52,250 bases of DNA, taken from contig JAJFKI010000091.1 of assembly GCA_021773295.1 (NCBI GenBank), positions 1 through 52,250 on the forward strand. The letters run 5' to 3'. This stretch comes from Gammaproteobacteria bacterium. GTDB taxonomy: Bacteria > Pseudomonadota > Gammaproteobacteria > UBA1113. Below, piece by piece: positions 9,930-20,273 of the stretch. How positions within the stretch are numbered: position 1 is the stretch's first letter; every line of letters begins with the position of its first letter. A program made the position numbers and the translations under genes. The notes beneath the pieces were generated by a model that had not been told where the DNA came from, ran no database searches, and was given only the letters and a program-made list of their open reading frames with translations.

Positions 9930-11096
9930 TTAAGATGCCAATGCATCCCGATACGCTTGTAAGGCATTGTCTGTTTCGCCAAGCTCTTCGTATAAGTTTG
10001 CGAGTTCCGCATAGGTTTCTCGTGTGGCATCAATGCTGATGCTGGTTTGCAAGTAATCTTTAGCTTTGCCCCACAGCTGGCAGCGTTTTGCTAAGCGGGC
10101 TAAACATAATAATAAAGCAGGGCTATTGCCGTGGCTTTTGAGCCAAGCTTCAGCGTAAGCTAGTTGTTTATCGGGTTCGGCAAATTTAGTTTCACCGTAT
10201 AACGCCACAAGCTCTCCGTCCCAGGCATGTTTTAATACATCGCGCACCACAGCTTCTGCGGTTACATAATCTTTGTCGCTTAACAAGTGTTTTACGTAAG
10301 GGATAAGGATGGCTTTTTCGCGGCGTAAGCGTTTGGGTACTTGATCCCAGACTTTATCTAACGTGATTTGCAAACCATTTACTTTGCCAAATAAGCCTTG
10401 ATACGCTTTTATTTCCAACTGCTTCAACGCTTCTGGTTTCACGACTTTGCGTTTACCTAACTCGGGTAGTAATTCCAGTAAGGCTTGCCAATCGCCTAAT
10501 TGCTCATAAACATCTTTTAATAATTTTAAAACGTAGGCTTGCTGCGGTACCATATTTTGTAAATGACGCAACGTGGCTAAGCTATGTTCTAGTTGCTGAT
10601 GGCTTATTTGTAACTCAGCTTGGGTTAAGCCAACGGCGATTTTTGCATCAGGCGTGGTTTCATGAGCCACGCGTAAATACTCATCGCGACGTTCATAAGC
10701 GCTTTGCTCGTGAGCTGCACGCGCAGCGGCTAAGTAATTAATGAGCGGTTGTGCGGAATAGCTAGCACCTTTTATTAATAGTTTTTCCGCTTGCTCCCAA
10801 TTGCCCTCGGCTAATTCTAATAAGCCTTTGCTTGTTTTACGGTGGGCAATGGCGAGCTTGTGTTGTTTGTTTAACATTTTAATATGTTTACTGACGCGGC
10901 TGGTGCCCTTTAAAAAAGCGATGAGCATATAAACTAGCAAAAATAACACGACCAAGGCTAAACCAAAGAACCACAATGGCATTTCCACTGTCCAGTGTTG
11001 GTAGGCAAATATGGCAAAACCAGGATCCACGGCAATTTTAACACCCGCCCACACGGCAAGTATTAACAGTAATAAATAGATAATAAACTTAATCAT
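9930..11096 (-). CDS. hemY: HemY-like TPR membrane protein
   Basis: Inner-membrane protein of 388 aa with two N-terminal membrane segments (about 3-20 and 40-62), the HemY_N domain, and TPR-like helices in the rest, ending in a clear TPR (ETYAELANLYEELGETDNALQAY). It is the last gene of the leftward hemC-hemD-hemX-hemY operon, 17 bp after hemX. The gammaproteobacterial HemY is not the protoporphyrinogen oxidase of the same name; its precise role is unsettled. It converges on the reductase gene with 4 bp between stops. Confidence 0.9.
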   Translation of the reverse strand: MIKFIIYLLLLILAVWAGVKIAVDPGFAIFAYQHWTVEMPLWFFGLALVVLFLLVYMLIAFLKGTSRVSKHIKMLNKQHKLAIAHRKTSKGLLELAEGNWEQAEKLLIKGASYSAQPLINYLAAARAAHEQSAYERRDEYLRVAHETTPDAKIAVGLTQAELQISHQQLEHSLATLRHLQNMVPQQAYVLKLLKDVYEQLGDWQALLELLPELGKRKVVKPEALKQLEIKAYQGLFGKVNGLQITLDKVWDQVPKRLRREKAILIPYVKHLLSDKDYVTAEAVVRDVLKHAWDGELVALYGETKFAEPDKQLAYAEAWLKSHGNSPALLLCLARLAKRCQLWGKAKDYLQTSISIDATRETYAELANLYEELGETDNALQAYRDALAS

Positions 11097-11113
11097 GGTG
11101 TTTTATCCCTTCC

Positions 11114-12154
11114 TCAAATATCTGCGGCTTTCATTTGCCCCACGTTTTTATTCAAACTTTGTTTGATTAATTCGATGGATTCACCCAAATCAGGCACTTT
11201 GGGTTGCACTTGAACTTTTTCTAGTTCATTCAAGGAGTGTAATAATGCTTTTGTCTGCTGCGCATCGAGATTGTAATATTGTTGCACCCATTTTATGGCT
11301 TGTTTGAGACTATCGGCATAGATTTGTTCTTGATGCCGTAATAAGCCCCACTGTGCTTGGGCCAGTAATAATTGTAAATGTTGATCGATATAGTTACGTT
11401 GTGTCGGTGCAACGATTTTGCTTTCATCTTGGTGCTTGATGACAACGACGCTTTTTAATGCACCCCAGGTTTTATTCCAACTACGGCGCCAAACCGAAGG
11501 CTTAGCGTCTTGTGTTGTTTGCGCACTATCACCATTCGCTTTTTTCACGCCCTGAGTGTCATCGCTGTCTTCATCCTCAGCCTTTGACACCACTAAAGGC
11601 ATTTTATTAATTTGCTCACCCAGCGCATTTAATTTTAATAAAATACCTGAAATATCAGGACTCGGTACTGCTTGTAATTGCGTTACCTTTTCGGTCAATA
11701 CTTCACGGATTTTCATTAAAGTAGGATCGTTTAATGACACTAACCGTTTGTTAGCCGTTTCTAAGAGTTGAATCGCTTGCGGGATATTATGTTCGAAATG
11801 CAAACTGAAGCTGGCAAGCCTGGTTAAATATTCCGTTTCGGCTAACACTAAGGTGCGATCGCGTTGATTGGTTTGCGCGGATAATTGATTTAATACCTTT
11901 TGTTGCAAACTTAGTTTATCTTGTTGTTTGTCTAAGGCTTCATCAGTAACACTAAGTTGTTGTTGGATTTGTTGTAATTGCTGATCTTCGCTGGCTTGCG
12001 TATGACTGGATTGCTGGATCAGTTGCCAAAAATAAACGCTAGCTCCCAGCGCCGCAGCCGCTAATAAAAAACTTAATAGCACCATTAATCGTAAGAATAA
12101 ATGGGATGAGGGTTTTGCCACTACTGTGTCTTGTTGTTCATTTTCTGTCGTCAT
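11114..12154 (-). CDS. hemX: HemX-like membrane protein
   Basis: 346 aa: a short cytoplasmic N-terminus, one membrane segment (about 20-45), a Gln-rich coiled coil (about 55-100) and a soluble domain. It matches the HemX family encoded between hemD and hemY. Although often named uroporphyrinogen-III methyltransferase, no SAM-binding motif is visible, so enzyme activity is doubtful. Residues about 192-215 are an acidic low-complexity insert. Its start overlaps the hemD end by 17 bp. Confidence 0.88.
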   Translation of the reverse strand: MTTENEQQDTVVAKPSSHLFLRLMVLLSFLLAAAALGASVYFWQLIQQSSHTQASEDQQLQQIQQQLSVTDEALDKQQDKLSLQQKVLNQLSAQTNQRDRTLVLAETEYLTRLASFSLHFEHNIPQAIQLLETANKRLVSLNDPTLMKIREVLTEKVTQLQAVPSPDISGILLKLNALGEQINKMPLVVSKAEDEDSDDTQGVKKANGDSAQTTQDAKPSVWRRSWNKTWGALKSVVVIKHQDESKIVAPTQRNYIDQHLQLLLAQAQWGLLRHQEQIYADSLKQAIKWVQQYYNLDAQQTKALLHSLNELEKVQVQPKVPDLGESIELIKQSLNKNVGQMKAADI

Positions 12155-12911
12155 GGTTCAATCTCTCACGCCATTGAATGATTGCTTGAATAATACTGTC
12201 ATCCAGCGCATTCTTCGCTTGAATGATGTCGCCCTTAAAACCTGCTTGTCGCGCAAGCGCCACCATTCTATCACTAATCACCACCAGTGACAGCTGTAAA
12301 TCATCAAGGCCCATTTGCCTAAAAAAATTGTGTAAACTTTCCCCACTGGTCAAGATGACAAGATCGTAAGCTTTTTGCGTTAATTCACTAATAGCCTCGG
12401 GGCTTAATTGAGCGAGACTGCGTTGGTATACGTTTAAACGTATCACACGAGCTTGGCGCTGGGTTAAGGTATCCTGTAATAATGCGCGTCCACCGACGCC
12501 GGTGATCAACAAAATATTTTTATCTTCAATATGATTTAATTCATCTAAGCTTAATAAACCTTCACTGTTATAATGGTCCTTTGGTGTGATAACGTGTCCT
12601 AAACCAAGTTGTTGCGCACAACATTGTGTACTCTTGCCAACAGCAAGAATTTTGGTATTTGAAGTTAATGTCAGTTTTATCTCAGGCCATAAAGGTTCGA
12701 TGTACCTCACAGCACTGCGGCTGGTGAAAATGACTCGGTGAAAATATGGGATTGATTGTAATGGTGCGATACTTGCTGGTACGGCATCAATCGACAACAT
12801 TGGCACACAGTCTGCTTTAGCGCCCAGTTGAACGAGTTGGTGTTGTAAACGACTATGGCGCTGGGGGCGAGTAATTAATAAATTTAAGCCTTTTAATGTT
12901 TGACGATCCAT
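12138..12911 (-). CDS. hemD: Uroporphyrinogen-III synthase
   Basis: Cyclises hydroxymethylbilane to uroporphyrinogen III with inversion of ring D. The 257 aa have the two-lobed HemD pattern: LNLLITRPQRHS at the N-terminus, VIFTSRSAVRYI, ILAVGKSTQCCA, and in the second lobe DLVILTSGESLHNF. HemD is poorly conserved in sequence and the call rests equally on position, 6 bp after hemC. It overlaps hemX by 17 bp. Confidence 0.92.
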   Translation of the reverse strand: MDRQTLKGLNLLITRPQRHSRLQHQLVQLGAKADCVPMLSIDAVPASIAPLQSIPYFHRVIFTSRSAVRYIEPLWPEIKLTLTSNTKILAVGKSTQCCAQQLGLGHVITPKDHYNSEGLLSLDELNHIEDKNILLITGVGGRALLQDTLTQRQARVIRLNVYQRSLAQLSPEAISELTQKAYDLVILTSGESLHNFFRQMGLDDLQLSLVVISDRMVALARQAGFKGDIIQAKNALDDSIIQAIIQWRERLNHDDRK

Positions 12912-12917
12912 TGTTTA

Positions 12918-13844
12918 TTATCTCCCATAAATCATCGCTAATATTTCTTTGGCCCCTTGTTGCAATAATTGCTCGGCCACACTAATGCCAATATCAGTCG
13001 CTTGGGCTTTTGTACCACTCGCGTCTCCAAAGAGTAAGACACTCCCATCGGGCTTACCAACCATTCCTCGCAAATGCAGTTTATCGTTTTGGTCAACACA
13101 ATAGCCAGCGATAGGCACTTCACAGCCGCCATTAAGGGCTTGGTTCATAACGCGCTCGGTCTGAAGGCAAATCGCGGTGGACTCATCATGGAATACGCTT
13201 AATAATTGCAACAAGTCTTCATCACGTTTGCGGATTTCAATACCTAAAGCACCCTGCCCGACCGCAGGCAAGCAAAGATCGGCGCTTAATTCCTGTTTTA
13301 TTCGCTGCGCTAAGCCGAGGCGTTCAATACCGGCTTTTGCAAGGATAATAGCGTCAAACTGCTTTTCATCCAATTTTTGTAAGCGAGTGTTCACATTGCC
13401 TCTTAAGGGCTTAAAATGCAAGTGTGGAAACTGTGATTTAAGCTGACAGGTGCGGCGTAAACTGGAGGTGCCAATAACACGCTCTGCAGGCATGTGTGCT
13501 AGTGCATCAAACTCATTTGAGATAAAGGCATCGAAAGGGGTGGCACGCTGCGGCATACAAGCAATCGTAAAGTCATCGGCAATTGCTACGGGCATGTCTT
13601 TCATTGAATGCACGGCTAAGTCAGCTTCATGATTTAATAAGGCATGCTCTAGCTCTTTGGTAAACAACCCTTTGCCACCTTGTTTCGCTAATGTATCTTG
13701 CAAAAATTTATCGCCTGACGTACTTGTTGGGACTAATTCAACCGTTAAATTTGGATAATGTTCTAAAATTTTTTGTTTTACAAAATTTGCTTGCCAGAGT
13801 GCTAAAGGGCTTTTTCGTGTCGTAATTTTTAATTTTTTTTTCAT
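12918..13844 (-). CDS. hemC: Porphobilinogen deaminase (hydroxymethylbilane synthase)
   Basis: Polymerises four porphobilinogens on a dipyrromethane cofactor. The 308 aa show TRKSPLALWQANFVK, the HSMKDMPV signature, GTSSLRR and LRGNVNTRL, and the cofactor-binding Cys in LNGGCEVPIAGY (C241). First gene of the hemCDXY operon. The upstream 136 bp shared with the divergent histone-like gene are very AT-rich. Confidence 0.97.
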   Translation of the reverse strand: MKKKLKITTRKSPLALWQANFVKQKILEHYPNLTVELVPTSTSGDKFLQDTLAKQGGKGLFTKELEHALLNHEADLAVHSMKDMPVAIADDFTIACMPQRATPFDAFISNEFDALAHMPAERVIGTSSLRRTCQLKSQFPHLHFKPLRGNVNTRLQKLDEKQFDAIILAKAGIERLGLAQRIKQELSADLCLPAVGQGALGIEIRKRDEDLLQLLSVFHDESTAICLQTERVMNQALNGGCEVPIAGYCVDQNDKLHLRGMVGKPDGSVLLFGDASGTKAQATDIGISVAEQLLQQGAKEILAMIYGR

Positions 13845-13980
13845 TTTTGGTGTTTTTCCTAAAAAACTTTCACTTTTTTGCCTATTTTAGCATTATTTTT
13901 CATTTTTTTATTGCACAAAAAAAATATATGTAAGAAAATGCACTTGCAATTTTTATAGAACTTAAACATGGAGAAATAAC

Positions 13981-14649
13981 ATGCCAAGACCTAAAAAGAC
14001 AGCTGCAAAGAAAACTCGTGCAGTTAAAAAAACTACTCGAGCAACAACAGCTGCTCGTAAACGTAAACCTGCTGCTGCTATGAAGGCAACGTTGCCTCAT
14101 GTAGCAATTGCTAAGCAGCTTGCTGCTGCTGATAAGGAGCGTACTAAACAACATCAACAAATGAGTAAACTCCATGAGAAATTAGTGGCTACTTTAGATA
14201 AAGTGAAAACTAAAGCTGCTAGCGATGCTAAAAAGCTACAAGCTCAAGCAACTAAAGCAAAAGCTAAAGCTAGCAAAGCTAAGGGTAAGAAAACCGCTGC
14301 GGCTAAAGCAACGGCTGCTAAAGCTCGAACTGAGTTAAAAGCGATTAAAACGGAATTAACAGCTGTACAAGCTCAAGCAAAACGAATTGCTGATGAATTC
14401 AAAGCTGCGAAGCTTGAAGCGGGCAAATTCGCTGCTGTTGACAAAGGATGGGCAAAGCTTGTTCAGGACATTGAAAAGAAAGCGGCTAAGAAAACAAAAA
14501 CAACGAGCAAGAAGCGTAAAACAACCGCTAAGCGTAAACCTGCTGCTAAGAAAGCAACAAAAGCTAAAAAAGCACCTGTAAAGGCTGCTAAACCAGTTGC
14601 TCCTGCTAATGACACGGTCAAAGAAGCAAACTTAGCAACGACTGCGTAA
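13981..14649 (+). CDS. Histone H1-like lysine/alanine-rich DNA-binding protein
   Basis: 222 aa with basic tails at both ends (KKTAAKKTRAVKK; KKRKTTAKRKPAAKK) around a central helical region (about 45-165) of Ala, Lys, Gln and Glu that looks coiled-coil forming. Composition resembles the H1-like nucleoid proteins of Coxiella (Hq1-type) and Chlamydia (Hc1/Hc2); orthology cannot be shown from composition alone. Strong ribosome binding site GGAGA before the ATG and its own terminator at 14664-14727 suggest a highly expressed single gene. A role in nucleoid compaction is inferred. Confidence 0.82.
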   Translation: MPRPKKTAAKKTRAVKKTTRATTAARKRKPAAAMKATLPHVAIAKQLAAADKERTKQHQQMSKLHEKLVATLDKVKTKAASDAKKLQAQATKAKAKASKAKGKKTAAAKATAAKARTELKAIKTELTAVQAQAKRIADEFKAAKLEAGKFAAVDKGWAKLVQDIEKKAAKKTKTTSKKRKTTAKRKPAAKKATKAKKAPVKAAKPVAPANDTVKEANLATTA

Positions 14650-14663
14650 CACGCTTTTTCTTG

Positions 14664-14727
14664 AAACCGCAGTGGCCGTTTATTTTGGATTTCCAAAATA
14701 GATCAGCCACTGTGGTTTTTTCTTTTT
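14664..14727 (+). terminator. Rho-independent terminator of the histone-like gene
   Basis: Outer stem AAACCGCAGTGGC pairs with GCCACTGTGGTTT (one mismatch), enclosing a second perfect 9-bp hairpin (TATTTTGGA / TCCAAAATA), followed by TTTTTTCTTTTT. It starts 14 nt after the stop codon. Confidence 0.85.
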
Positions 14728-14839
14728 ATACCCATTCCTGAAGACCAACTTAATTCAAAACGATAGCCAACAATGAACTCCATTATTGGCAGGTAACGCG
14801 CTATAATTAAGTGAGACAACCTTTAAAGGGAGCATAGCC

Positions 14840-15268
14840 ATGGCCAAACTACCAAAGTTCAGTGAACTCACCGATGTGAATAAATTAAAAGAATTTGGCT
14901 CTTCCATTGCCAGCCAAGCTAAAGTCGGAGAAATGATTGATAAAGTCAAAGCCGGCGCTAGCCAGGCTAAAATGGGAGAAATGCTGGATAAAGTCAAAGC
15001 GGGTGTTGAGTCCGTCACAGGTAACAAAAAAGAAGAAGCAGACACTAGCGGCGATCCCATCCAACAACAATTCAACGAATTAGGCAAATCCTTAAAACAA
15101 GTCATAACGCAACACAAGGCTCAATCCGAAGCCATCAGCCAATTGAGTAAACAAGTGAAACAATTGCATGGCTTACTGCAAACAGCGATGCAGAGCGAGG
15201 AGGCTGAAGAAGTGGAGGAAACCACGGACGAAAATGATGATTTTCCCCCAGAAGAGACTGAACAATAA
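14840..15268 (+). CDS. Small coiled-coil protein of unknown function with duplicated motif
   Basis: Not recognised. 142 aa, no signal peptide or membrane segment. A 15-residue unit (SQAKVGEMIDKVKAG, then SQAKMGEMLDKVKAG) is repeated in tandem at about 26-55. A Gln-rich amphipathic helix (about 77-120) looks like a coiled coil, and the last 20 residues are strongly acidic. Ribosome binding site GGGAG lies 8 nt before ATG; TATAAT around 14802-14807 may be its -10. Basic first half and acidic tail could suit a chaperone-like or nucleic-acid-associated role, but that is a guess. Confidence 0.75.
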   Translation: MAKLPKFSELTDVNKLKEFGSSIASQAKVGEMIDKVKAGASQAKMGEMLDKVKAGVESVTGNKKEEADTSGDPIQQQFNELGKSLKQVITQHKAQSEAISQLSKQVKQLHGLLQTAMQSEEAEEVEETTDENDDFPPEETEQ

Positions 15269-15297
15269 TCTGCAGCGCAGTAAGGCTAAGTATTATT

Positions 15298-16011
15298 TTA
15301 GCGTCTTATGACATAGGGATTGTTAATCGTGCCAGCGATGGACTCCATACCGCAACAAATAAGGCCGACAAGACCACCCACAGCAGCCTGTACCATATCA
15401 CAAGTAGGCCATAATGGTACCGTTGCCGGCCGTATATTCCCACTGATCGCTGACACAGATTCTTGCGTAGTAAACCATATGGGATCACAATCACTGATGC
15501 CATAGTTATGGAACCGGACGGGAGAACCATCGAAGCAACTCGAGCAACAACAATTTAGCCCGGCACCCGTAACCCAACCAGTACCAACCCCACATGCTGT
15601 CCAGCCAAGTGTGCAAAGCAGCATATAAGACCAATCAGCCGCACTCAATCCACAACAACATTCTTCTAAACAGCAACAAATTTCATTCTCAACCTGTTCC
15701 CCATTGGCCGCAAGTGCGTCATTAGCCTCTGCATCATCATCAATCAAATCAATATTTAGATTAACTGGTTCTGGTGGCGGTAACAAAGGCGTTTTCTCAG
15801 TGTCTGCTTGCGGTTTTGGCTTTTTTAAATGGTGTTTAAATGGGTAGCTTTTTAAACTAACCGTTAGTACATCCTTTTCTTGCCCTTGAGTGCCTGGTAT
15901 GGGAAAGAAGCGGGAGATGTTGACTGCCGAAGAAGTAGAAGAACTCGCTGCACTCGCAGGGGTATCGCCATTGATACTTGCATAAGGATCCAGATCGCGT
16001 CTGTTTTTCAT
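15298..16011 (-). CDS. Cysteine-rich membrane protein of unknown function
   Basis: Not recognised. 237 aa in two unlike halves. Residues 1-105 are Ser/Ala/Pro-rich and polar with an acidic IDDDAEAND block. From 111 the protein is cysteine-rich: ICCCLEECCC (111-120), C133, C140, NCCCSSC (153-159), C175, C204 and C219-C220, 16 Cys in all, interleaved with hydrophobic Gly-rich segments (about 128-152 and 205-222) that could enter a membrane. No signal peptide. Clustered Cys beside membrane segments is reminiscent of lipid-modified eukaryotic proteins, raising a host-acylated effector as one idea only. Confidence 0.72.
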   Translation of the reverse strand: MKNRRDLDPYASINGDTPASAASSSTSSAVNISRFFPIPGTQGQEKDVLTVSLKSYPFKHHLKKPKPQADTEKTPLLPPPEPVNLNIDLIDDDAEANDALAANGEQVENEICCCLEECCCGLSAADWSYMLLCTLGWTACGVGTGWVTGAGLNCCCSSCFDGSPVRFHNYGISDCDPIWFTTQESVSAISGNIRPATVPLWPTCDMVQAAVGGLVGLICCGMESIAGTINNPYVIRR

Positions 16012-16172
16012 TGTAATCTCCGGTAATCTTTAATGGACTGGGATCTACCCAGGAATCGGAATAAAAATACTACAATTAAGTACATGAATCAAGCTTATTA
16101 GCTTTATTTTAATACCCTCCACCCACAAGGAGGAGGAAATTGGAAACTTATACTTATGCGAATGTCAGTAAA

Positions 16173-16909
<737 letters not shown>

Positions 16910-16950
16910 TTATGCTCCTTTTTTCGGTATTGTTGATCAGACCTAAGGGC

Positions 16951-16990
16951 TTGACAAGGCTGCATTTGTGAATATAATTTAAATTATATT
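16951..16990 (+). promoter_or_regulatory. Consensus sigma-70 promoter with 20-bp palindrome over the -10
   Basis: TTGACA (16951-16956), 16-bp spacer, TATAAT (16973-16978), reading toward ubiK-comM. The -10 is embedded in a perfect 20-bp palindrome AATATAATTTAAATTATATT (16971-16990), which also places a TATAAT on the other strand toward glnB. A regulator site is possible; none is known to match. Confidence 0.75.
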
Positions 16991-17076
16991 GCACATAAGC
17001 CCTGTGGCACTGGAAGTTACAACGCCTGCCACCTAAACTATGGGTAAGTCATGAATTCGTAAAAAAGGAATAGTCT

Positions 17077-17355
17077 ATGTTTGATTCTAAAGTCTTTGAG
17101 GATGTTGCCAAAAAGCTCGCAGATGCCCTGCCGCCCGGTTTGAATGATTTAAAAAAAGATATGGAAAAAACCTTCCATAGCATTCTACAAAATACCTTCA
17201 GTAAATTGGATTTGGTCACTCGTGAAGAATTCGATACACAAGTTGCCGTCCTAGCGAAAACGCGGGAAAAATTGGAAAAGCTTGAAAGGCAAGTCGCCAC
17301 CATGGAAAAACCGCACATCAAAGTGAGCGATTTACCCTCCGATTCGGATCAATAA
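17077..17355 (+). CDS. ubiK: Ubiquinone biosynthesis accessory factor UbiK
   Basis: 92-aa helical coiled-coil protein (membrane fusogenic, YqiC/BMFP family) that assists the ubiquinone-synthesis complex with UbiJ. Seen: amphipathic N-terminal helix, LPPGLNDLKKDMEKTF and the C-terminal coiled coil with VTREEFDTQVAVLAKTREKL. AAGGAA ribosome binding site. Followed 23 bp later by comM, a common neighbour. Confidence 0.9.
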   Translation: MFDSKVFEDVAKKLADALPPGLNDLKKDMEKTFHSILQNTFSKLDLVTREEFDTQVAVLAKTREKLEKLERQVATMEKPHIKVSDLPSDSDQ

Positions 17356-17378
17356 TCCAAACTCCATAAGGACGTATC

Positions 17379-18878
17379 ATGTCCATAGCCGTTGTTTACA
17401 GCCGTGGTGAGCTGGGTATCACCGCGCCTTTAGTCACTGTCGAAACACACCTTTCCAATGGTGTGCCAAAATTAAATATTGTTGGCTTGCCAGAAAAGGT
17501 TGTCAAAGAAAGTAAAGATAGAGTGCGCTGCGCCATTTTAAATGCGCAATTTGAATTCCCGAATCGGATTATCACCGTTAATTTAGCGCCAGCAGAATTA
17601 CCCAAAGAAGGTGGGCGTTTTGATTTAGCCATTGCCTTGAGTATTCTGGCTGCCTCTTTACAAATTCCGCAATCACCCTTAGCCCAGTATGAAATTGCGG
17701 GTGAATTAGGATTAACGGGAAGCCTGCGCCCCATCAGCGGCATCATTCCCTTTGCCATGAGTACTAAGCTTGCCGAGAAACAATTAATTCTACCGGCGGA
17801 TAATGTCGAAGAAATTAATATTATCGAGGCATTGCCCTACTTGCCAGGAAATAGTTTGATGGATGTATGCCAAAAAATCATGAAAGATTATTGCGACACA
17901 ACGCAGGCTAAGTTAAATCCTGTGGACACCATCAGCGCTTTAACGATGTCTGACGTAAAAGGTCAACAGCAAGGTAAGCGTGCTTTGGAAATTGCGGCGA
18001 GTGGTCACCATAATGTTTTAATGGTAGGCCCGCCCGGTACCGGTAAAACCATGTTAGCGTCACGCTTACCCAGTATCTTGCCGCCCTTAAGTGCCCAAAA
18101 GGGCATTGAGGCTGCATCAATTCGATCGGTTTGTCGTCATACGGTTGAGGCAGATCATTGGTTAGCAGCTCCCTTTCGCCATCCTCATCACTCTGCTTCT
18201 AGTGCCGCCTTAGTAGGCGGCGGTAATCCACCAAAGCCTGGAGAAATTTCCTTGGCCCATCATGGTGTTTTATTTTTAGATGAATTGCCAGAATTTAATC
18301 GCCATTGCTTAGAGAGTTTGCGAGAACCCTTGGAATCAGGAAAGATAACCTTAGCAAGAGCCAATCATCACCGCGAATATCCTGCGCAGTTTCAATTAAT
18401 CGCTGCTATGAACCCTTGCCCCTGTGGCCATCATGGCAACCCTGCCGGTAATTGCCGCTGCACCTCGGATCAAATTCAGCGTTATCGTTTAAGGATCTCT
18501 GGCCCTTTGCTCGATCGTATCGACCTGCAATTAAAAATCCTGCCCATTAAAAAACAAGCTTTGTTTCAAAAGGCAGATCCTAATAGTGAAACTAGCGCAA
18601 GCATTGCAAAGCGCGTCTTAGCAGCCAGGCAAAAACAATATCAACGACAAGAAAAGCTCAATGCCCACTTAAGCACAAAGGAAATAGAACACCATTGCGC
18701 ATTAAGTGAAGACTTGCAGAATTTTTTCATTCAAGTGCTGGATAAACTGCAATTATCCAATCGCGGTATTCATCGTGTGCTTAAAGTTGCGAGAACAATT
18801 GCAGATTTAGATCACTCCGAAGACATTCAAGAAAATCATATAGCCGAAAGTTTTAGTTATCGGATTAGCTGGGGATGA
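17379..18878 (+). CDS. comM: ComM/YifB family AAA+ ATPase (Mg-chelatase-like)
   Basis: 499 aa. N-terminal Lon-protease-like fold domain ([19 protein letters not shown]...[10 protein letters not shown]), then the AAA+ domain with Walker [10 protein letters not shown], Walker [10 protein letters not shown], a CPCGHHGNP loop and the C-terminal Mg-chelatase domain ([12 protein letters not shown]). In Vibrio ComM is a hexameric helicase that aids branch migration during natural transformation. Ribosome binding site AAGGA. The 3' end overlaps the convergent argH end by 14 bp. Confidence 0.95.
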   Translation: MSIAVVYSRGELGITAPLVTVETHLSNGVPKLNIVGLPEKVVKESKDRVRCAILNAQFEFPNRIITVNLAPAELPKEGGRFDLAIALSILAASLQIPQSPLAQYEIAGELGLTGSLRPISGIIPFAMSTKLAEKQLILPADNVEEINIIEALPYLPGNSLMDVCQKIMKDYCDTTQAKLNPVDTISALTMSDVKGQQQGKRALEIAASGHHNVLMVGPPGTGKTMLASRLPSILPPLSAQKGIEAASIRSVCRHTVEADHWLAAPFRHPHHSASSAALVGGGNPPKPGEISLAHHGVLFLDELPEFNRHCLESLREPLESGKITLARANHHREYPAQFQLIAAMNPCPCGHHGNPAGNCRCTSDQIQRYRLRISGPLLDRIDLQLKILPIKKQALFQKADPNSETSASIAKRVLAARQKQYQRQEKLNAHLSTKEIEHHCALSEDLQNFFIQVLDKLQLSNRGIHRVLKVARTIADLDHSEDIQENHIAESFSYRISWG

Positions 18879-20271
18879 CGATGTCGGGACAGGCTATCAC
18901 CGTAGCTAGTCTCTGCTTTGCATTTTTGATCTGTGCAAATACGGAGTCTTTTGCCGTACCACCTAGAGCACGATGTGCCTCAACAACAGTTTCTGGGTTT
19001 AGCGAAATATAAACACTCTCTTTAATGTTTGGATTAAAATTTTGATAGTCTTCGAGGCTCAGTTGATTTAAATAGAGGTTATTGTCGATGCAGTGCATGA
19101 CGATATTACCAGTGATTTTGTGAGCTTCTCTGAAAGAAACCCCTTGTTTTACTAAATAATTTGCCAGCTCTGTCGCGTTGGAGTAATCTTCGGTGACAGC
19201 TTGATGCATTTTTTCTTTGTTGAGCTTCATTGTTTTTAGCATGGCTGTGTAAATAACAACAGTGTCTTCGACCGTTTTGACGGTATCGAACAAACCTTCT
19301 TTGTCTTCTTGTAAATCTTTGTTGTAGGCTAAAGGCAAACCTTTTAATACCGTTAACAAACCGATTAACGAGCCATACACTCTGCCGGTTTTTCCTCTTG
19401 CTAACTCTGCGACGTCTGGGTTTTTCTTTTGTGGCATCATGCTACTGCCTGTGCAAAATTCATCGGACAAAGCTATGAATGAAAATTCTTGGGAGCACCA
19501 GAGGATAATTTCTTCGCTGAGTTTTGAAAAATGCATCATAATCAGTGAGGCGTTAAAGAGAAACTCTGCCACAAAGTCTCTGTCGCTGACGGCATCAAGG
19601 CTGTTTTCATAAATACCGTCGAAACCTAAGGCATTCGCCACATAATGTCTATCAATTGGCATACCACTGCCTGCTAATGCACCGGCGCCTAACGGGGAAA
19701 TGTTGACTCGTTTAAAGCTATCCATCAAGCGCTGTGTGTCTCTGTGAAACATATTAAAGTATGCCATGATGTGATGAGAAAAACGCACAGGCTCAGCGCG
19801 TTGCAAATGTGTGTAACCCGGCATGATGACGTCAATATTCTCTTCTGCCAAGTCTACAATTACTTTGTTTAACTCATTTAATGCCTTGATTAACTGTGTA
19901 AGGTGCTCTCGCAGATAAAGATGTAAATCTAAAGCCACTTGATCATTACGGCTGCGGCCCGTATGTAATTTACCCGCTGTGTCACCAATCACTTCATGCA
20001 GCATTCGTTCAATATTCATGTGAATATCTTCATCGGACAACTTAAACTCCAATTTGTTTTGTTGTAATTTTTGTTGGAGTGTTTGCAACCCGTATTTTAT
20101 GGTTTTTACTGTTTCAGCCTTTAAAATATTACATTGCCCCAACATGTCTACATGAGCCAAACTACCGAGAATATCATAATGTGCTAACTGCTGATCAAAA
20201 TCGATGGAGGCATTGTAAGCTTCCAATAGTTCATTGGTGTCTTGTTTGAATCGTCCGCCCCACAGTTTCAT
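18865..20271 (-). CDS. argH: Argininosuccinate lyase
   Basis: Final step of arginine synthesis: argininosuccinate to arginine and fumarate. 468 aa; LWGGRF N-terminus, [11 protein letters not shown], the catalytic-Ser loop [12 protein letters not shown] (fumarase superfamily signature) and [14 protein letters not shown] are all intact. Last gene of the argCJBFGH operon, 2 bp after argG. Overlaps convergent comM by 14 bp. Confidence 0.97.
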   Translation of the reverse strand: MKLWGGRFKQDTNELLEAYNASIDFDQQLAHYDILGSLAHVDMLGQCNILKAETVKTIKYGLQTLQQKLQQNKLEFKLSDEDIHMNIERMLHEVIGDTAGKLHTGRSRNDQVALDLHLYLREHLTQLIKALNELNKVIVDLAEENIDVIMPGYTHLQRAEPVRFSHHIMAYFNMFHRDTQRLMDSFKRVNISPLGAGALAGSGMPIDRHYVANALGFDGIYENSLDAVSDRDFVAEFLFNASLIMMHFSKLSEEIILWCSQEFSFIALSDEFCTGSSMMPQKKNPDVAELARGKTGRVYGSLIGLLTVLKGLPLAYNKDLQEDKEGLFDTVKTVEDTVVIYTAMLKTMKLNKEKMHQAVTEDYSNATELANYLVKQGVSFREAHKITGNIVMHCIDNNLYLNQLSLEDYQNFNPNIKESVYISLNPETVVEAHRALGGTAKDSVFAQIKNAKQRLATVIACPDIVIPS

Positions 20272-20273
20272 AC

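Noticed and set aside
14463..14696. Leftward hydrophobic ORF inside the histone-like gene
   Set aside because: The antisense of Lys/Ala-rich codons reads as Phe/Ala/Leu, which imitates membrane segments; it is a composition artefact.
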